A DNA stretch of 64,000 nucleotides, from positions 457,001 to 521,000 of the forward strand of contig NZ_JACCCY010000003.1 in NCBI RefSeq assembly GCF_013409575.1. Reading direction: 5' to 3'. Within the stretch, counting starts at the first letter, position 1. Each line of letters begins with the position of its first letter. This DNA is from Macellibacteroides fermentans. Lineage in GTDB: Bacteria; Bacteroidota; Bacteroidia; Bacteroidales; Tannerellaceae. Made by a program: the position numbers and the translations under genes. The notes under the pieces were generated by a model. The model did no database searches and was not told the DNA's origin. It saw only the letters and a program-made list of their open reading frames with translations. Positions 55,942 to 64,000 of the stretch are shown here, in pieces.

Positions 55942-56958
55942 ATGATGAAAGTATTAATAACAGGAGCTAGTGGTTTTATTGGCGGATTTCTGGTGGAAGA
56001 AGCACTACGCAGAGGATACGAAACCTGGGCAGGCATCCGTGCCTCCAGTAACAGGAAGCGATTACAGGACAGCCGTATCCGGTTTATCGATTTACCGTAC
56101 GACGACCCCGCAAAGCTGACGGAACAACTTACCGAACACGTCCGCCTGCATGGAGCCTGGGATTATATTATTCACAATGCAGGATTAATCAAAACATTGA
56201 AAAAAGAAAATTTCTACAAGGTTAATGCCGAGCAGACCCGGATCTTTCTGCAATCCCTTCAAGCATCGGGATGTTCTCCCAAAAAGTTTATTCTGATGAG
56301 CAGTCTCAGTAGTTTTGGACCGGGCGACGAAAAAACGTTCACGCCAATCAAACAGACCGATCCGCAAAGGCCCAATACAGTCTATGGAAAAAGTAAAATG
56401 CTGGCAGAAAAGTATGTTCGCGAACAGACCGGGTTTCCATACGTGATACTTTATCCTACAGGAGTATACGGACCGGGCGAACGAGACTATTTCATGGAGA
56501 TACAAAGTATCCAATCCGGAATAGATATGGCCGCCGGATTTACTCCGCAGCAAATCACCTTCATCTATGTAAAAGACCTGGCCCGGGTTGCATTTCTGGC
56601 CATTGAAAACGAAAAGGCGCTAAACAAAGCCTATTTTGTGGCCGACGGCGATGTACATACCGACGAGTCTTTTGCCCGCATGATTCAGGATATTCTGGGC
56701 AAAAAATGGGTATTACGCGGACGGCTTCCTCTTGGCGTCGTTAAAATAGCCTGCTGGTGCTCGGAGATGATTGGCAAAATCATCGGTAAGGAGATGACGC
56801 TCAACACCGATAAATACATCATCCTGAAGCAGCGTAACTGGATTTGTGATATTACGCCACTGCAGGATGACTTGAACTTCAAAGCCTCTTATCCTTTACG
56901 AAAAGGGTTGGAAGAGAGCATTGACTGGTATCGTAAGGAGGGTTGGTTAAAACATTAA
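55942..56958 (+). CDS. NAD-dependent epimerase/dehydratase (extended SDR)
   Basis: A 338-residue extended short-chain dehydrogenase. Rossmann motif ITGASGFIGGFL near residue 8, IIHNAG near 74, SSLSSFG near 127, and the YGKSK catalytic Tyr/Lys near 150. YPTGVYGPGERDYF is typical of the sugar/steroid epimerase group. Substrate unknown. The first two codons are both ATG. Its stop overlaps the convergent DUF2807 stop: both genes end in a shared TTAA. Confidence 0.88.
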   Translation: MMKVLITGASGFIGGFLVEEALRRGYETWAGIRASSNRKRLQDSRIRFIDLPYDDPAKLTEQLTEHVRLHGAWDYIIHNAGLIKTLKKENFYKVNAEQTRIFLQSLQASGCSPKKFILMSSLSSFGPGDEKTFTPIKQTDPQRPNTVYGKSKMLAEKYVREQTGFPYVILYPTGVYGPGERDYFMEIQSIQSGIDMAAGFTPQQITFIYVKDLARVAFLAIENEKALNKAYFVADGDVHTDESFARMIQDILGKKWVLRGRLPLGVVKIACWCSEMIGKIIGKEMTLNTDKYIILKQRNWICDITPLQDDLNFKASYPLRKGLEESIDWYRKEGWLKH

Positions 56959-57773
56959 TCTACTTTTGTAACGCTTCCCGACCCCATGTTTTTACTTTCA
57001 ATTTGTGAAGCTGTGCCTTTATAGCGGATTTTACCGCTTCCGGCTACAGACGACTTGATACTGTTCATTACAGTAGCATCCACCTTTCCACTTCCGGCAA
57101 TGCTGGAACTCAGATCGTTTATTTCACAATCAAAGGCGTTTACCTCACCACTTCCGGCGATATCCAACACTAAAGCCTTTACTTTACCTGCAAGATTGAT
57201 GGCTCCGGAACCTGCAATATCACCGTCCACTTCCGTTCCTGTCAGATATGTGGCGTTAAACTTTCCACTACCGGCCAAATCAATCTTCACCTTGTCTACA
57301 AACGCAGTATCTTGCAACAGGATATCTCCGCTACCGGCAACATCCACCTCCAGCTCATTGGATCTGAAAGGACCTGCTACTATAAACTTGCCACTTCCTG
57401 CCAGGTCGAGCTTACGTAATTCTTTCGAATTACTCTTGATCACAAACTGAGTAGGACGCAGATTCATTCCTCTGCGCAACGGTCTTATAATAAGCTTACT
57501 TCCTTCAACTTTCACCTCAAGGACCTCTTTTATATTCTTATCCACCGTTATTTCCAGCGATGGTAACGAATCCACTTGTTGGTAAGTAAAATCCAAATGC
57601 CCCCCACTCACGGCAATCTCGGAATAATCTCCAATCGCTACCTGTTCTGTAACCAGATTTCCATCTCCCTGAATAACATGCATCGAACATCCGGTAGCAA
57701 GCAGCAGCGTAACAATCGCCGAAAAGAAAAATACTTTTGTTTTCATTTTAGTTCGTTTTGTAAATTTTTTCAT
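56955..57773 (-). CDS. DUF2807 head-GIN-domain lipoprotein (copy A)
   Basis: A 272-residue protein. A lipoprotein signal ends LLLATGC (Cys29 from this start; Cys20 from an inner ATG at 57746, which is equally plausible). The rest is a right-handed beta-helix-like DUF2807 domain of about eight turns, each marked by AGSG (LAGSGKF, VAGSGDI, IAGSGAI and so on). I kept the ATG at 57773 because it overlaps the stop of copy B (TAATG), which favours coupled translation. Function unknown; surface or periplasmic binding is a family inference. Confidence 0.88.
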   Translation of the reverse strand: MKKFTKRTKMKTKVFFFSAIVTLLLATGCSMHVIQGDGNLVTEQVAIGDYSEIAVSGGHLDFTYQQVDSLPSLEITVDKNIKEVLEVKVEGSKLIIRPLRRGMNLRPTQFVIKSNSKELRKLDLAGSGKFIVAGPFRSNELEVDVAGSGDILLQDTAFVDKVKIDLAGSGKFNATYLTGTEVDGDIAGSGAINLAGKVKALVLDIAGSGEVNAFDCEINDLSSSIAGSGKVDATVMNSIKSSVAGSGKIRYKGTASQIESKNMGSGSVTKVD

Positions 57774-58621
57774 TAATTAGCTTTACGAATAGATCCCGAT
57801 CCTGAGGTATGAAAATCCACATCGGGAGCTCCTTTATATTGAATGTCGCCGCTTCCGGAAACAGACGCTTTAAGTTTATTGGAAGCCAGCACTTTCATAT
57901 CGCCGCTACCAGACACAGCACAAGAAAGGTCGCCAACCCGGCATTCAAACGCATTGATATTTCCGCTTCCAGACACAGCAAAGTCTCCTACATTGGCTAT
58001 ACCACCCAGGTTGGCATTTCCGCTACCCGATATTTTGGTCTCCAATTGATTCGTTGAAATATTTTTAAGATAAAGATTCCCGCTGCCACTCACTTTGGCC
58101 GAGAATACCGAAGTTTTAATATTTTCGGATGCGCGTACAGAACCCGACCCTGAAACAGAAAGCAACAGCTTATCGGAATCCAAACGGCCTTCAATGCGAA
58201 AATCATAGCTTCCTCCCACCTTCACCTCTTGCAAGGAAGGCGAATGTCCACGTAACTCGAAGCGTGTAGGATTCACCTGGATATTCTTTTTGGTCTGTAC
58301 AATCAGCTGACGGTTTTCAACCTTGATCTCAAGGTATTCGATCAGGTTTTCATCTAAAGTTACCTTAAGCGCAGCAGGCGCATCAGTCTGACTATAAATA
58401 AATACGGGCGTGGAACCGCTGTTTTTCTCTCCCGAGAACAATTTTTTAATACTCTCTCCTAAAGAAGAAGATACATTTCCTCCCAAACGAATGGATGAAT
58501 AATCCGAGACTTTGATTTCCCTGGTAACTACAGAACCATTCCCTTTAATGTTTGCAGAGGCCCAACTGCTAAGGGAAGCCATCACCAGAACAACTACCCA
58601 GATAATTTTCTTATTACACAT
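57773..58621 (-). CDS. DUF2807 head-GIN-domain exported protein (copy B)
   Basis: A 282-residue protein with a Sec signal peptide (1-22). It has the same architecture as copy A, but its turns are marked by SGSG (VSGSGSV, VSGSGNL, ISGSGNA, VSGSGDM) in place of AGSG. It starts NIKGNGSVVTREIKVSDYSSIRLGG, equal in layout to DGNLVTEQVAIGDYSEIAVSGG of copy A. The pair is a tandem duplication, overlapping by one base. A promoter-terminator unit lies just upstream. Confidence 0.88.
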   Translation of the reverse strand: MCNKKIIWVVVLVMASLSSWASANIKGNGSVVTREIKVSDYSSIRLGGNVSSSLGESIKKLFSGEKNSGSTPVFIYSQTDAPAALKVTLDENLIEYLEIKVENRQLIVQTKKNIQVNPTRFELRGHSPSLQEVKVGGSYDFRIEGRLDSDKLLLSVSGSGSVRASENIKTSVFSAKVSGSGNLYLKNISTNQLETKISGSGNANLGGIANVGDFAVSGSGNINAFECRVGDLSCAVSGSGDMKVLASNKLKASVSGSGDIQYKGAPDVDFHTSGSGSIRKAN

Positions 58622-58709
58622 ATCGTTGAATATTTATGGTTTCTATTTGTTGATAAGACGTACAATATACTTCAATGGTTACACAAAGAACAAAGTTTTT
58701 TACAAAAAT

Positions 58710-58832
58710 AAAAAAAGCCCGCCTAACACAAAGTCAGGCAGGCAGTTCTTTTTGCTTTTCAACGAAACAGTCTCCCGACTCCTTCCCTGCAAAGACTTGT
58801 TAACCTTAGATCTAAAATACTATGAAAAAAAC
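58710..58832 (-). ncRNA. Candidate small RNA or attenuated leader upstream of the DUF2807 pair
   Basis: A near-ideal promoter (58839-58868) on the minus strand predicts a start near 58832. A terminator follows at 58717-58743, with arms of 8 bp (one G-U pair) and a T-run of six or more. This gives a transcript of about 120 nt with no clear reading frame. The DUF2807 gene starts 92 bp further on, so the element could also be a leader with an attenuator. It is 80 bp beyond the dusB stop and might carry dusB read-through as well. Confidence 0.45.
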
Positions 58833-58838
58833 TCGTTG

Positions 58839-58868
58839 CAAATATAAAACGAACTCTTCCATATTCAA
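58839..58868 (-). promoter_or_regulatory. Strong promoter of the candidate small RNA/leader
   Basis: Minus-strand TTG (58866-58868), a spacer of exactly 19 bp, then TATATTTG (58839-58846). This is the best match to the Bacteroidetes housekeeping consensus in the window. Confidence 0.65.
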
Positions 58869-58911
58869 TCAAGTATTAACACAATTAATTGTTATATTGT
58901 CATATAAATTC

Positions 58912-59925
58912 TTAAATTTGATGTAAATCAATTTTTTCGGCCCCAATATTGAACTGTTCAGGTATATTATTCAAGATACCAAACAACTCATCAATGGTTT
59001 CTGCCCGAAGCATGGCTATGCGTGTAGACTTAAAATCGGCTATTCCCTTAAAGAGGGGAGTCGCAGCCAAATGTCGCCTGATATGTAAAATACCGCGCCG
59101 CTCGTCCAACCGTTCTATACTTTGCATCACCTGTCTTTTCAGCACATCCAGGTACCATTCAAAAGATTCGGCAGGCAGTTTGCTCCCGGTTTCCATAAAA
59201 TGCTTTACCTCTCTGAATATCCAGGGGCGGCCGATACTTCCACGGCCAATCATTACGGCATCCACACCATAGGTATCGAAACGTTCTTTACATATTTCCG
59301 GAGAGGTAACATCTCCGTTACCGATAATAGGAATATGCATACGGGGATTGTTCTTAACCTGACCGATTAATTCCCAATCGGCTTCACCGGTATACATCTG
59401 GCTACGTGTACGGCCATGAATGGTAAGAGCTGCAATACCGCAATCCTGCAGCTGTTCAGCAAGCTCAACAATCACCTTGCTGTCGTGATCCCATCCCAGA
59501 CGGGTCTTCACCGTTACCGGCAGATTCACCGCCTTAACAACCTCACGAGTTATTTCAAGCATCATCGGGATATTACGTAACATCCCGGAACCGGCTCCTT
59601 TACCTGCTACTTTCTTTACCGGACAACCAAAGTTTATGTCAATAATATTGGGCCCTGCCGTTTCGCAAATCTTAGCTGCTTCAACCATGGGTTCAACTTC
59701 CCTGCCATAAATCTGAATCGCCACGGGTCGTTCCTCATCAGATACTGTAAGCTTCTGATGGGTTTTAGATACGTTACGAATCAACGCATCACTGGAAACA
59801 AACTCTGTATAAACCATGTCGGCACCAAATTGCTTGCACATCAACCGAAATGCGATATCTGTAACATCTTCCATGGGAGCTAAAAAAACCGGACGTTCGC
59901 CTAAATCTATAGAACCAATTTTCAT
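58912..59925 (-). CDS. dusB: tRNA-dihydrouridine synthase
   Basis: A 337-residue flavoenzyme of the DusB group. It starts with LAPMEDVTDIAFR, then has NFGCPVKKVAGKGAGSGML with active-site Cys101, TVKTRLGWD, and GNGDVTSPE plus GRGSIGRPW for FMN phosphate binding. It reduces uridine to dihydrouridine in tRNA D-loops with NADPH. The stop is followed by the promoter and terminator of the candidate RNA. Confidence 0.94.
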   Translation of the reverse strand: MKIGSIDLGERPVFLAPMEDVTDIAFRLMCKQFGADMVYTEFVSSDALIRNVSKTHQKLTVSDEERPVAIQIYGREVEPMVEAAKICETAGPNIIDINFGCPVKKVAGKGAGSGMLRNIPMMLEITREVVKAVNLPVTVKTRLGWDHDSKVIVELAEQLQDCGIAALTIHGRTRSQMYTGEADWELIGQVKNNPRMHIPIIGNGDVTSPEICKERFDTYGVDAVMIGRGSIGRPWIFREVKHFMETGSKLPAESFEWYLDVLKRQVMQSIERLDERRGILHIRRHLAATPLFKGIADFKSTRIAMLRAETIDELFGILNNIPEQFNIGAEKIDLHQI

Positions 59926-60038
59926 TATTGTAATGTATTATTAAAAAAAGAACAGAAAACATTCCGGATGTACTTCGTAGGGATACCCTGATCCAAACGA
60001 TCCGTGTTCTCCGATAGATTGTATATTGGGGACAAAAG

Positions 60039-60071
60039 TACTGCTTTTCTTACAAGAAAGCAGTATATTTG
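60039..60071 (+). promoter_or_regulatory. Promoter overlapped by an inverted repeat, upstream of the SGNH gene
   Basis: TACTGCTTT (60039-60047) and AAAGCAGTA (60057-60065) are perfect 9-bp arms. The right arm runs into a -7 element TATATTTG (60064-60071). The leader to the esterase gene would be about 140 nt. Confidence 0.5.
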
Positions 60072-60215
60072 CCACGTTATCAATTCTTAATGTTATGAAA
60101 CGGCCACCCTGTTCATATCCACGTCAAGCACGAAAAATGAAGCATGTTGCCGGATCAATCGTATATTGTCTATAATTAGTTTGTATAAATATCAGATATA
60201 ATTCAATATAAACTC

Positions 60216-61319
60216 ATGAGAAAGAACCGATTTTCGCTAGTATTGTTCATTTTCGGACTACTTACAATCGCCGCCGCTCAGGCGCAGAAACCCACATCCC
60301 AAACAATTATCACCGCCAGCAATCCAAACATAGCCTATGTTGGCCGGGTAAGTTTCACTAACCCGGAGTCGCCCTGTTTTACCTATCCGGGGGTACAGAT
60401 ACGAGCCTGTTTTGAAGGAACTTCCATTGCAATGCGTGTAAAGCCAAATAGTGGTTACTTTATGGTTGAAATAGACAACCGCGAACCCTTCAAGGTTGCA
60501 TCCCTCGAAAACGATTCAGTTGTACAGTTGGCCGACAACCTGGACGATATCCTGCATCAAATAACCATCACGCTTGCCTACGAAGGCTATCTGCGCAGAC
60601 CCGAATTCAGGGGTTTCCTGCTGGATGCAGGAAGAACCATCCCCCAATTGCCACTGCTTCCCAAAAGGAAGATCGAATTCATCGGCAATTCAATTACCTG
60701 TGGATACGGAACCGAAGTTACCGATCCTAACGCTCCCTTCAAGGACGAGACTGAAAATCATTACTACACCTATGCTGCCGCCACTGCCCGCGCATTAAAT
60801 GCACAAAGTCTGGTTGTTGCCCGTTCTGGCATCGGAATCTACCGCAATTACAATGGTCCAAAGACGGGCAACAAAGATTGTATGCCAGCCATGTACACAC
60901 AGACTTTGTTTACAGATACGACCGAGGTATGGGACTTCAGCCGGTATACCCCTGATGTGGTATGTGTTAATCTGGGAACAAACGACGTAAGCACCCAACC
61001 TTACGATACCGGTTTATTAGAGCAGGGATATCGTAATTTTCTTAAAACGCTTCGGGGCTACTATCCCAAAGCAAAGATTGTACTATTAAGTGGTTGCATG
61101 TTAAAAGGAAAACCGCTTGAAGATGTCCAGACTGCCCTGAACCGTGTTGCACGCGAAGCCAATGAAGCAGGCGACAGCCAGGTATACCGGTTCAACCTTA
61201 CTCCCGCCGACGGAAGTCTGGGTTACGGCGCAAGCTGGCATCCATCCAAGGCACAGCAGTACAAAGGGGCCGACGAGCTGGTTCCTTTCCTGCGTTCCAT
61301 CACCGGATGGGAATATTAA
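60216..61319 (+). CDS. SGNH-family esterase (CE2-like)
   Basis: A 367-residue secreted protein: signal peptide (1-23), a jelly-roll domain (about 30-145), then an SGNH hydrolase. The nucleophile is Ser159 in IGNSITCGYG. The Gly/Asn block is NLGTND, and the catalytic His is His342 in WHPSKAQ. Domain order fits CE2 acetyl esterases that deacetylate plant xylan or mannan sugars. The substrate is a family-level inference. No PUL genes adjoin it. A 26-codon frame precedes it (60095-60175), probably spurious. Confidence 0.9.
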   Translation: MRKNRFSLVLFIFGLLTIAAAQAQKPTSQTIITASNPNIAYVGRVSFTNPESPCFTYPGVQIRACFEGTSIAMRVKPNSGYFMVEIDNREPFKVASLENDSVVQLADNLDDILHQITITLAYEGYLRRPEFRGFLLDAGRTIPQLPLLPKRKIEFIGNSITCGYGTEVTDPNAPFKDETENHYYTYAAATARALNAQSLVVARSGIGIYRNYNGPKTGNKDCMPAMYTQTLFTDTTEVWDFSRYTPDVVCVNLGTNDVSTQPYDTGLLEQGYRNFLKTLRGYYPKAKIVLLSGCMLKGKPLEDVQTALNRVAREANEAGDSQVYRFNLTPADGSLGYGASWHPSKAQQYKGADELVPFLRSITGWEY

Positions 61320-61356
61320 CCGATCGTTCGAATTTATGTATATTAAGAAGTTTTGG

Positions 61357-61402
61357 AATGGTTACAGGGCAAATTTATGTACCTTTGCACCCTGTAACCA
61401 TT
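61357..61402 (+). promoter_or_regulatory. Promoter of the U32 gene enclosed by a perfect 13-bp inverted repeat
   Basis: Left arm AATGGTTACAGGG (61357-61369), right arm CCCTGTAACCATT (61390-61402), spacer 20 bp. The -7 element TACCTTTG (61380-61387) sits in the spacer, and a possible TTTTG lies at 61351-61355, 24 bp from it. The expected start falls within the right arm. That makes the repeat a likely operator on DNA rather than an RNA hairpin. Confidence 0.6.
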
Positions 61403-61416
61403 AAAACATCAAGAAG

Positions 61417-62676
61417 TTGAGCGAAAAAGAATTTGAAATAATGGCGCCTGTCGGTTCATACGAATCATTGATGGCTGCTATTCAGGGAGGTGCCGACTCT
61501 ATCTATTTCGGCATCGAGGGACTGAACATGCGTTCACGTTCGTCCAACAATTTTACAACGGAAGACTTACACAAAATAGTCGCCATCTGCAAAGAGAACG
61601 GCATCAAAAGCTACCTGACCGTAAATACGGTTATCTACGGAGAGGATCTTTCATTAATGCGAACCATTATCGATGCCGCCAAAGAGGCAGATGTTTCGGC
61701 TATCATTGCCTCGGATGTAGCTTCCATGAGTTATGCCAGAAGCATCGGGGTGGAGGTGCACCTATCCACACAGCTAAACATATCGAACGTTGAAGCTCTT
61801 AAGTTTTATGCGCTGTTTGCCGATGTGGTTGTTCTGGCCCGCGAACTGAATCTCGAACAAGTAAGCGAAATATTCAGACAGATACAGGAGCAACAGATTA
61901 AAGGTCCTAACGGCCAGCTGATACGGATCGAAATGTTTGCCCACGGAGCTCTTTGCATGGCTGTTTCCGGTAAATGCTATTTGAGCCTGCACGAGATGAA
62001 TGCATCGGCCAACCGTGGAGCCTGTATGCAGATCTGTCGCCGTGGCTATACCGTGAAGGACAAGGAGAGCAACATCGAACTGGATATAGACAACCAGTAC
62101 ATCATGTCGCCCAAGGACCTGAAGACGATTCATTTCATGAATAAAATGATGGATGCAGGGGTGCGTGTATTCAAGATAGAAGGACGTGCTCGCGGACCCG
62201 AATATGTACGCACCGTGACTTCCTGCTACAAAGAGGCCGTAGTAGCCTATTGTAACGGAACATATACCGACGAAAAGATTGAGGCATGGGACGAGCGGTT
62301 ACGTTCGGTATTCAACCGGGGCTTCTGGGACGGTTATTACCTGGGACAACGGTTGGGCGAATGGAGCAGCAAGTACGGATCCGGTTCTACCAAACGCAAA
62401 GTATATGTGGCTAAGGGGATCAAGTATTTCAGTTCTCTGGGCGTAGCCGAATTCGAAATGGAGTCGGGTTCACTCAAGGTAGGCGACGAAATCCTGATTA
62501 CCGGTCCCACCACCGGAGCAGTGATGCAGACCATCGATGAGATTCGCGTAGAACTCAATCCGGTTCAGGAAACCGTAAAGGGCGAACGCTTCTCGTTCAA
62601 GGTAGGAGAAAAAGTACGTCCATCGGATCGTCTGTACAAGATGGTTCCGGTAGAACAGAAAAAAGAGTTAAAATAA
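61417..62676 (+). CDS. U32 family peptidase-like protein (TrhP/YegQ group)
   Basis: A 419-residue protein starting with TTG at 61417 (SEKEFEIMAPVGSYESLMAAI); homologues carry a short extension before MAPVG, so I preferred this to the ATG at 61441. The U32 signature EMFAHGALCMAVSGKCYLS and the cysteine cluster CMQICRR (iron-sulfur type) are intact. Members of this group are linked to tRNA 5-hydroxyuridine formation using prephenate. The role here is inferred from the family. Its promoter is inside an inverted repeat. Confidence 0.9.
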   Translation: MSEKEFEIMAPVGSYESLMAAIQGGADSIYFGIEGLNMRSRSSNNFTTEDLHKIVAICKENGIKSYLTVNTVIYGEDLSLMRTIIDAAKEADVSAIIASDVASMSYARSIGVEVHLSTQLNISNVEALKFYALFADVVVLARELNLEQVSEIFRQIQEQQIKGPNGQLIRIEMFAHGALCMAVSGKCYLSLHEMNASANRGACMQICRRGYTVKDKESNIELDIDNQYIMSPKDLKTIHFMNKMMDAGVRVFKIEGRARGPEYVRTVTSCYKEAVVAYCNGTYTDEKIEAWDERLRSVFNRGFWDGYYLGQRLGEWSSKYGSGSTKRKVYVAKGIKYFSSLGVAEFEMESGSLKVGDEILITGPTTGAVMQTIDEIRVELNPVQETVKGERFSFKVGEKVRPSDRLYKMVPVEQKKELK

Positions 62677-62688
62677 CAAACACTACTA

Positions 62689-62735
62689 AAATCAGATTCC
62701 TGCCCTTGTGCGGCAAGGATCTGATTTCTTATATA
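62689..62735 (+). terminator. Terminator after the U32 gene
   Basis: AAATCAGAT (62689-62697) pairs with ATCTGATTT (62719-62727), with further pairing of CCTGCC and GGCAAGG inside, then TCTTATAT. It lies 13 bp past the stop. Confidence 0.65.
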
Positions 62736-62760
62736 TCCATAATCAGAACTTGTATAAGCA

Positions 62761-63168
62761 ATGAAATCATACATCTTTAAACTATCAATGAAGGTACGCG
62801 ATTACGAATGCGATCTTCAGGGTGTTGTAAACAATGCCAATTACCAGCATTACCTGGAACATACCCGTCATGAATTTCTCGAATCATTGGGCGAAAACTT
62901 CGGAGCCATGCACGAAAAGGGCATAGACGCCTTTGTTTCCAGGGTGGATATCCAATACAAAACCCCTTTACGCAGCGGCGATACATTCACCTCCTGCCTA
63001 AACATCGTAAAAAACGGTCCCCGGTTACAATTCCTGCAAGACATTTACCGCGACAGCGATGGTGCGTTGGCAATTAAAGGCGTTGTTGAATCGGTGGTGG
63101 TAGACAACGGGCGGCTTACCCGGGGCGAATATTTCGACGACCTGTTACAACGGCATAATCTTCTTTAG
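62761..63168 (+). CDS. Acyl-CoA thioesterase (4HBT, YbgC/FadM type)
   Basis: A 135-residue hotdog-fold thioesterase. RDYECDLQGVVNNANYQHYLEHTRHEFL has the family's active Asp and the VNNANY helix start. The rest includes SRVDIQYKTPLRSGDTF. It hydrolyses short acyl-CoA or acyl-ACP; the exact substrate cannot be read. It is 22 bp before dprA. Confidence 0.92.
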   Translation: MKSYIFKLSMKVRDYECDLQGVVNNANYQHYLEHTRHEFLESLGENFGAMHEKGIDAFVSRVDIQYKTPLRSGDTFTSCLNIVKNGPRLQFLQDIYRDSDGALAIKGVVESVVVDNGRLTRGEYFDDLLQRHNLL

Positions 63169-63190
63169 TAAATCACATTATGAAATAACC

Positions 63191-64000
63191 ATGACCGACA
63201 AACGAATTTACCAGATAGGACTTACGATGATTAACGGGGTGGGCGATATTCTTGCCCACCATCTTTTGGAATCTCTAGGAAACGAGGAGGCCATCTTTAC
63301 TGAAAAGAAATCCCAACTCGAAAAAATAACAGGTATCGGTCCTACCCTGTCGACCGAGATCCTGCGCGCCGATGTACTGCAGAAAGCAGAAAAGGAGCTC
63401 ACCTTTATTGAGAAAAACAAAATCGACTGCCATTTCTATACAGACAGTACCTACCCACACCGCCTTAAGCAGTGCGAAGACGCTCCCATCCTTTTTTATA
63501 GCAAAGGCAATATCAAACCGGATGTACAGAGGGTAATCAGCGTTGTGGGTACGCGCAACGCCACTACATACGGCAAGGATCTCACTGAATCCTTGATCCG
63601 GGATCTGGCGTTACACTTTCCAGATCTTCTGGTGCTAAGCGGACTAGCCTACGGAATCGACATCTGTGCACATCGCAGCGCCCTGCAGAATCAATTGCCT
63701 ACCATCGGGGTTTTGGCTCACGGACTTGACCGGATATATCCGGCCATACACCGCAACACCGCCATTGAAATGTTGCAGCAAGGAGGATTAATAACCGACT
63801 TCCCCAGCGGAACAAATCCCGACAAACAGAATTTTATAAAAAGAAACCGTATCGTAGCGGGGTTATCAGATGCTACCCTCGTAGTTGAATCGTCCAGTAA
63901 AGGCGGATCACTCATTACGGCAGACATCGCCTTCTCCTATGGCCGGGATGTTTATTGTTTTCCGGGAAGAGTAGCTGACGAGCAATCCAAAGGTTGCAAC
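63191..64000 (+). CDS. dprA: DNA-processing protein DprA, partial (C-terminus outside window)
   Basis: 270 residues are visible, open at the right edge. The N-terminal SAM-like helices (LTMINGVGDILAHHLLESLG) are followed by the Rossmann core: ISVVGTRNATTYGKDL, LVLSGLAYGIDICAHRSAL, GLDRIYPAIHRN, FIKRNRIVAGLSDATLVVESSSKGGSLITADIAFSYGR. It loads RecA on incoming single-stranded DNA in transformation. The usual C-terminal winged-helix part is beyond the edge. Confidence 0.95.
   Translation, partial: MTDKRIYQIGLTMINGVGDILAHHLLESLGNEEAIFTEKKSQLEKITGIGPTLSTEILRADVLQKAEKELTFIEKNKIDCHFYTDSTYPHRLKQCEDAPILFYSKGNIKPDVQRVISVVGTRNATTYGKDLTESLIRDLALHFPDLLVLSGLAYGIDICAHRSALQNQLPTIGVLAHGLDRIYPAIHRNTAIEMLQQGGLITDFPSGTNPDKQNFIKRNRIVAGLSDATLVVESSSKGGSLITADIAFSYGRDVYCFPGRVADEQSKGCN

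Noticed and set aside
1-64000. tRNA or rRNA genes, insertion sequences or prophage
   Set aside because: No cloverleaf, rRNA-like stretch, transposase, integrase or terminal repeat was recognised. Base composition also seems even except for the AT-rich 1366-1850 segment.

Overview
The window looks like chromosomal DNA of a Bacteroidales bacterium, most like the Tannerellaceae/Parabacteroides group; the genus is inference. The signs are a complete SusC/SusD polysaccharide-utilisation locus with a hybrid two-component regulator, many upstream sequences of the Bacteroidetes -7 type (TAnnTTTG), Bacteroidetes-only families (DUF4292, DUF2807 pairs, PorW/SprE, the long IspG) and weak Shine-Dalgarno signals. 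No rRNA, tRNA, transposase, integrase or CRISPR array was recognised.

Layout. 1-2030, minus strand: a truncated lipoprotein/membrane protein, an overlapping gene with faint uracil-DNA-glycosylase-like features, and a 59-residue Gly/Ala-rich hydrophobic peptide with hairpins upstream. 2280-3542: a DUF2264 protein. 3705-15302, minus strand: a fructan locus. The HTCS sensor has a periplasmic sugar-binding domain, SusC and SusD import the oligosaccharide, a GH32 lipoprotein cleaves fructose units, an MFS permease imports fructose and a PfkB kinase phosphorylates it. 15520-17340: two DUF1080 proteins. 17424-22184: a DUF2179 membrane protein and a large GH2 beta-galactosidase.

22464-37041, plus strand, is a housekeeping run: GNAT-like protein, parE, coaD, a CtpA-type protease, rpoN, a PAP2-like membrane protein, gcvH, purE, ispG, dut, then an envelope set (TPR protein, DUF4292 lipoprotein, EnvC-like M23 protein). 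37095-40390, minus strand: a flippase-like protein, an M20 metallohydrolase and ribF. 40514-46532, plus strand: aroA, a small membrane protein, a metal-ABC permease and a long PorW/SprE-like T9SS lipoprotein. A 558-bp gap (46533-47090) then carries three families of helically phased 21-22 bp direct repeats.

47091-64000 is mixed: asd, a lamin-tail protein that may be a T9SS cargo, a TGS-uridine kinase, a Na/Pi transporter, a GH42 beta-galactosidase, an NAD-dependent epimerase, two tandem DUF2807 proteins, a possible small RNA or attenuated leader, dusB, a CE2-like SGNH esterase, a U32 protein whose promoter lies inside a perfect 13-bp inverted repeat, a 4HBT thioesterase and the start of dprA.

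Most genes belong to known families. The best candidates for something undescribed are non-coding or very small: the phased repeat arrays, the 59-residue peptide, the candidate RNA upstream of the DUF2807 pair, and the inverted repeats over the HTCS and U32 promoters. All calls come from reading the sequence; no database search was possible.
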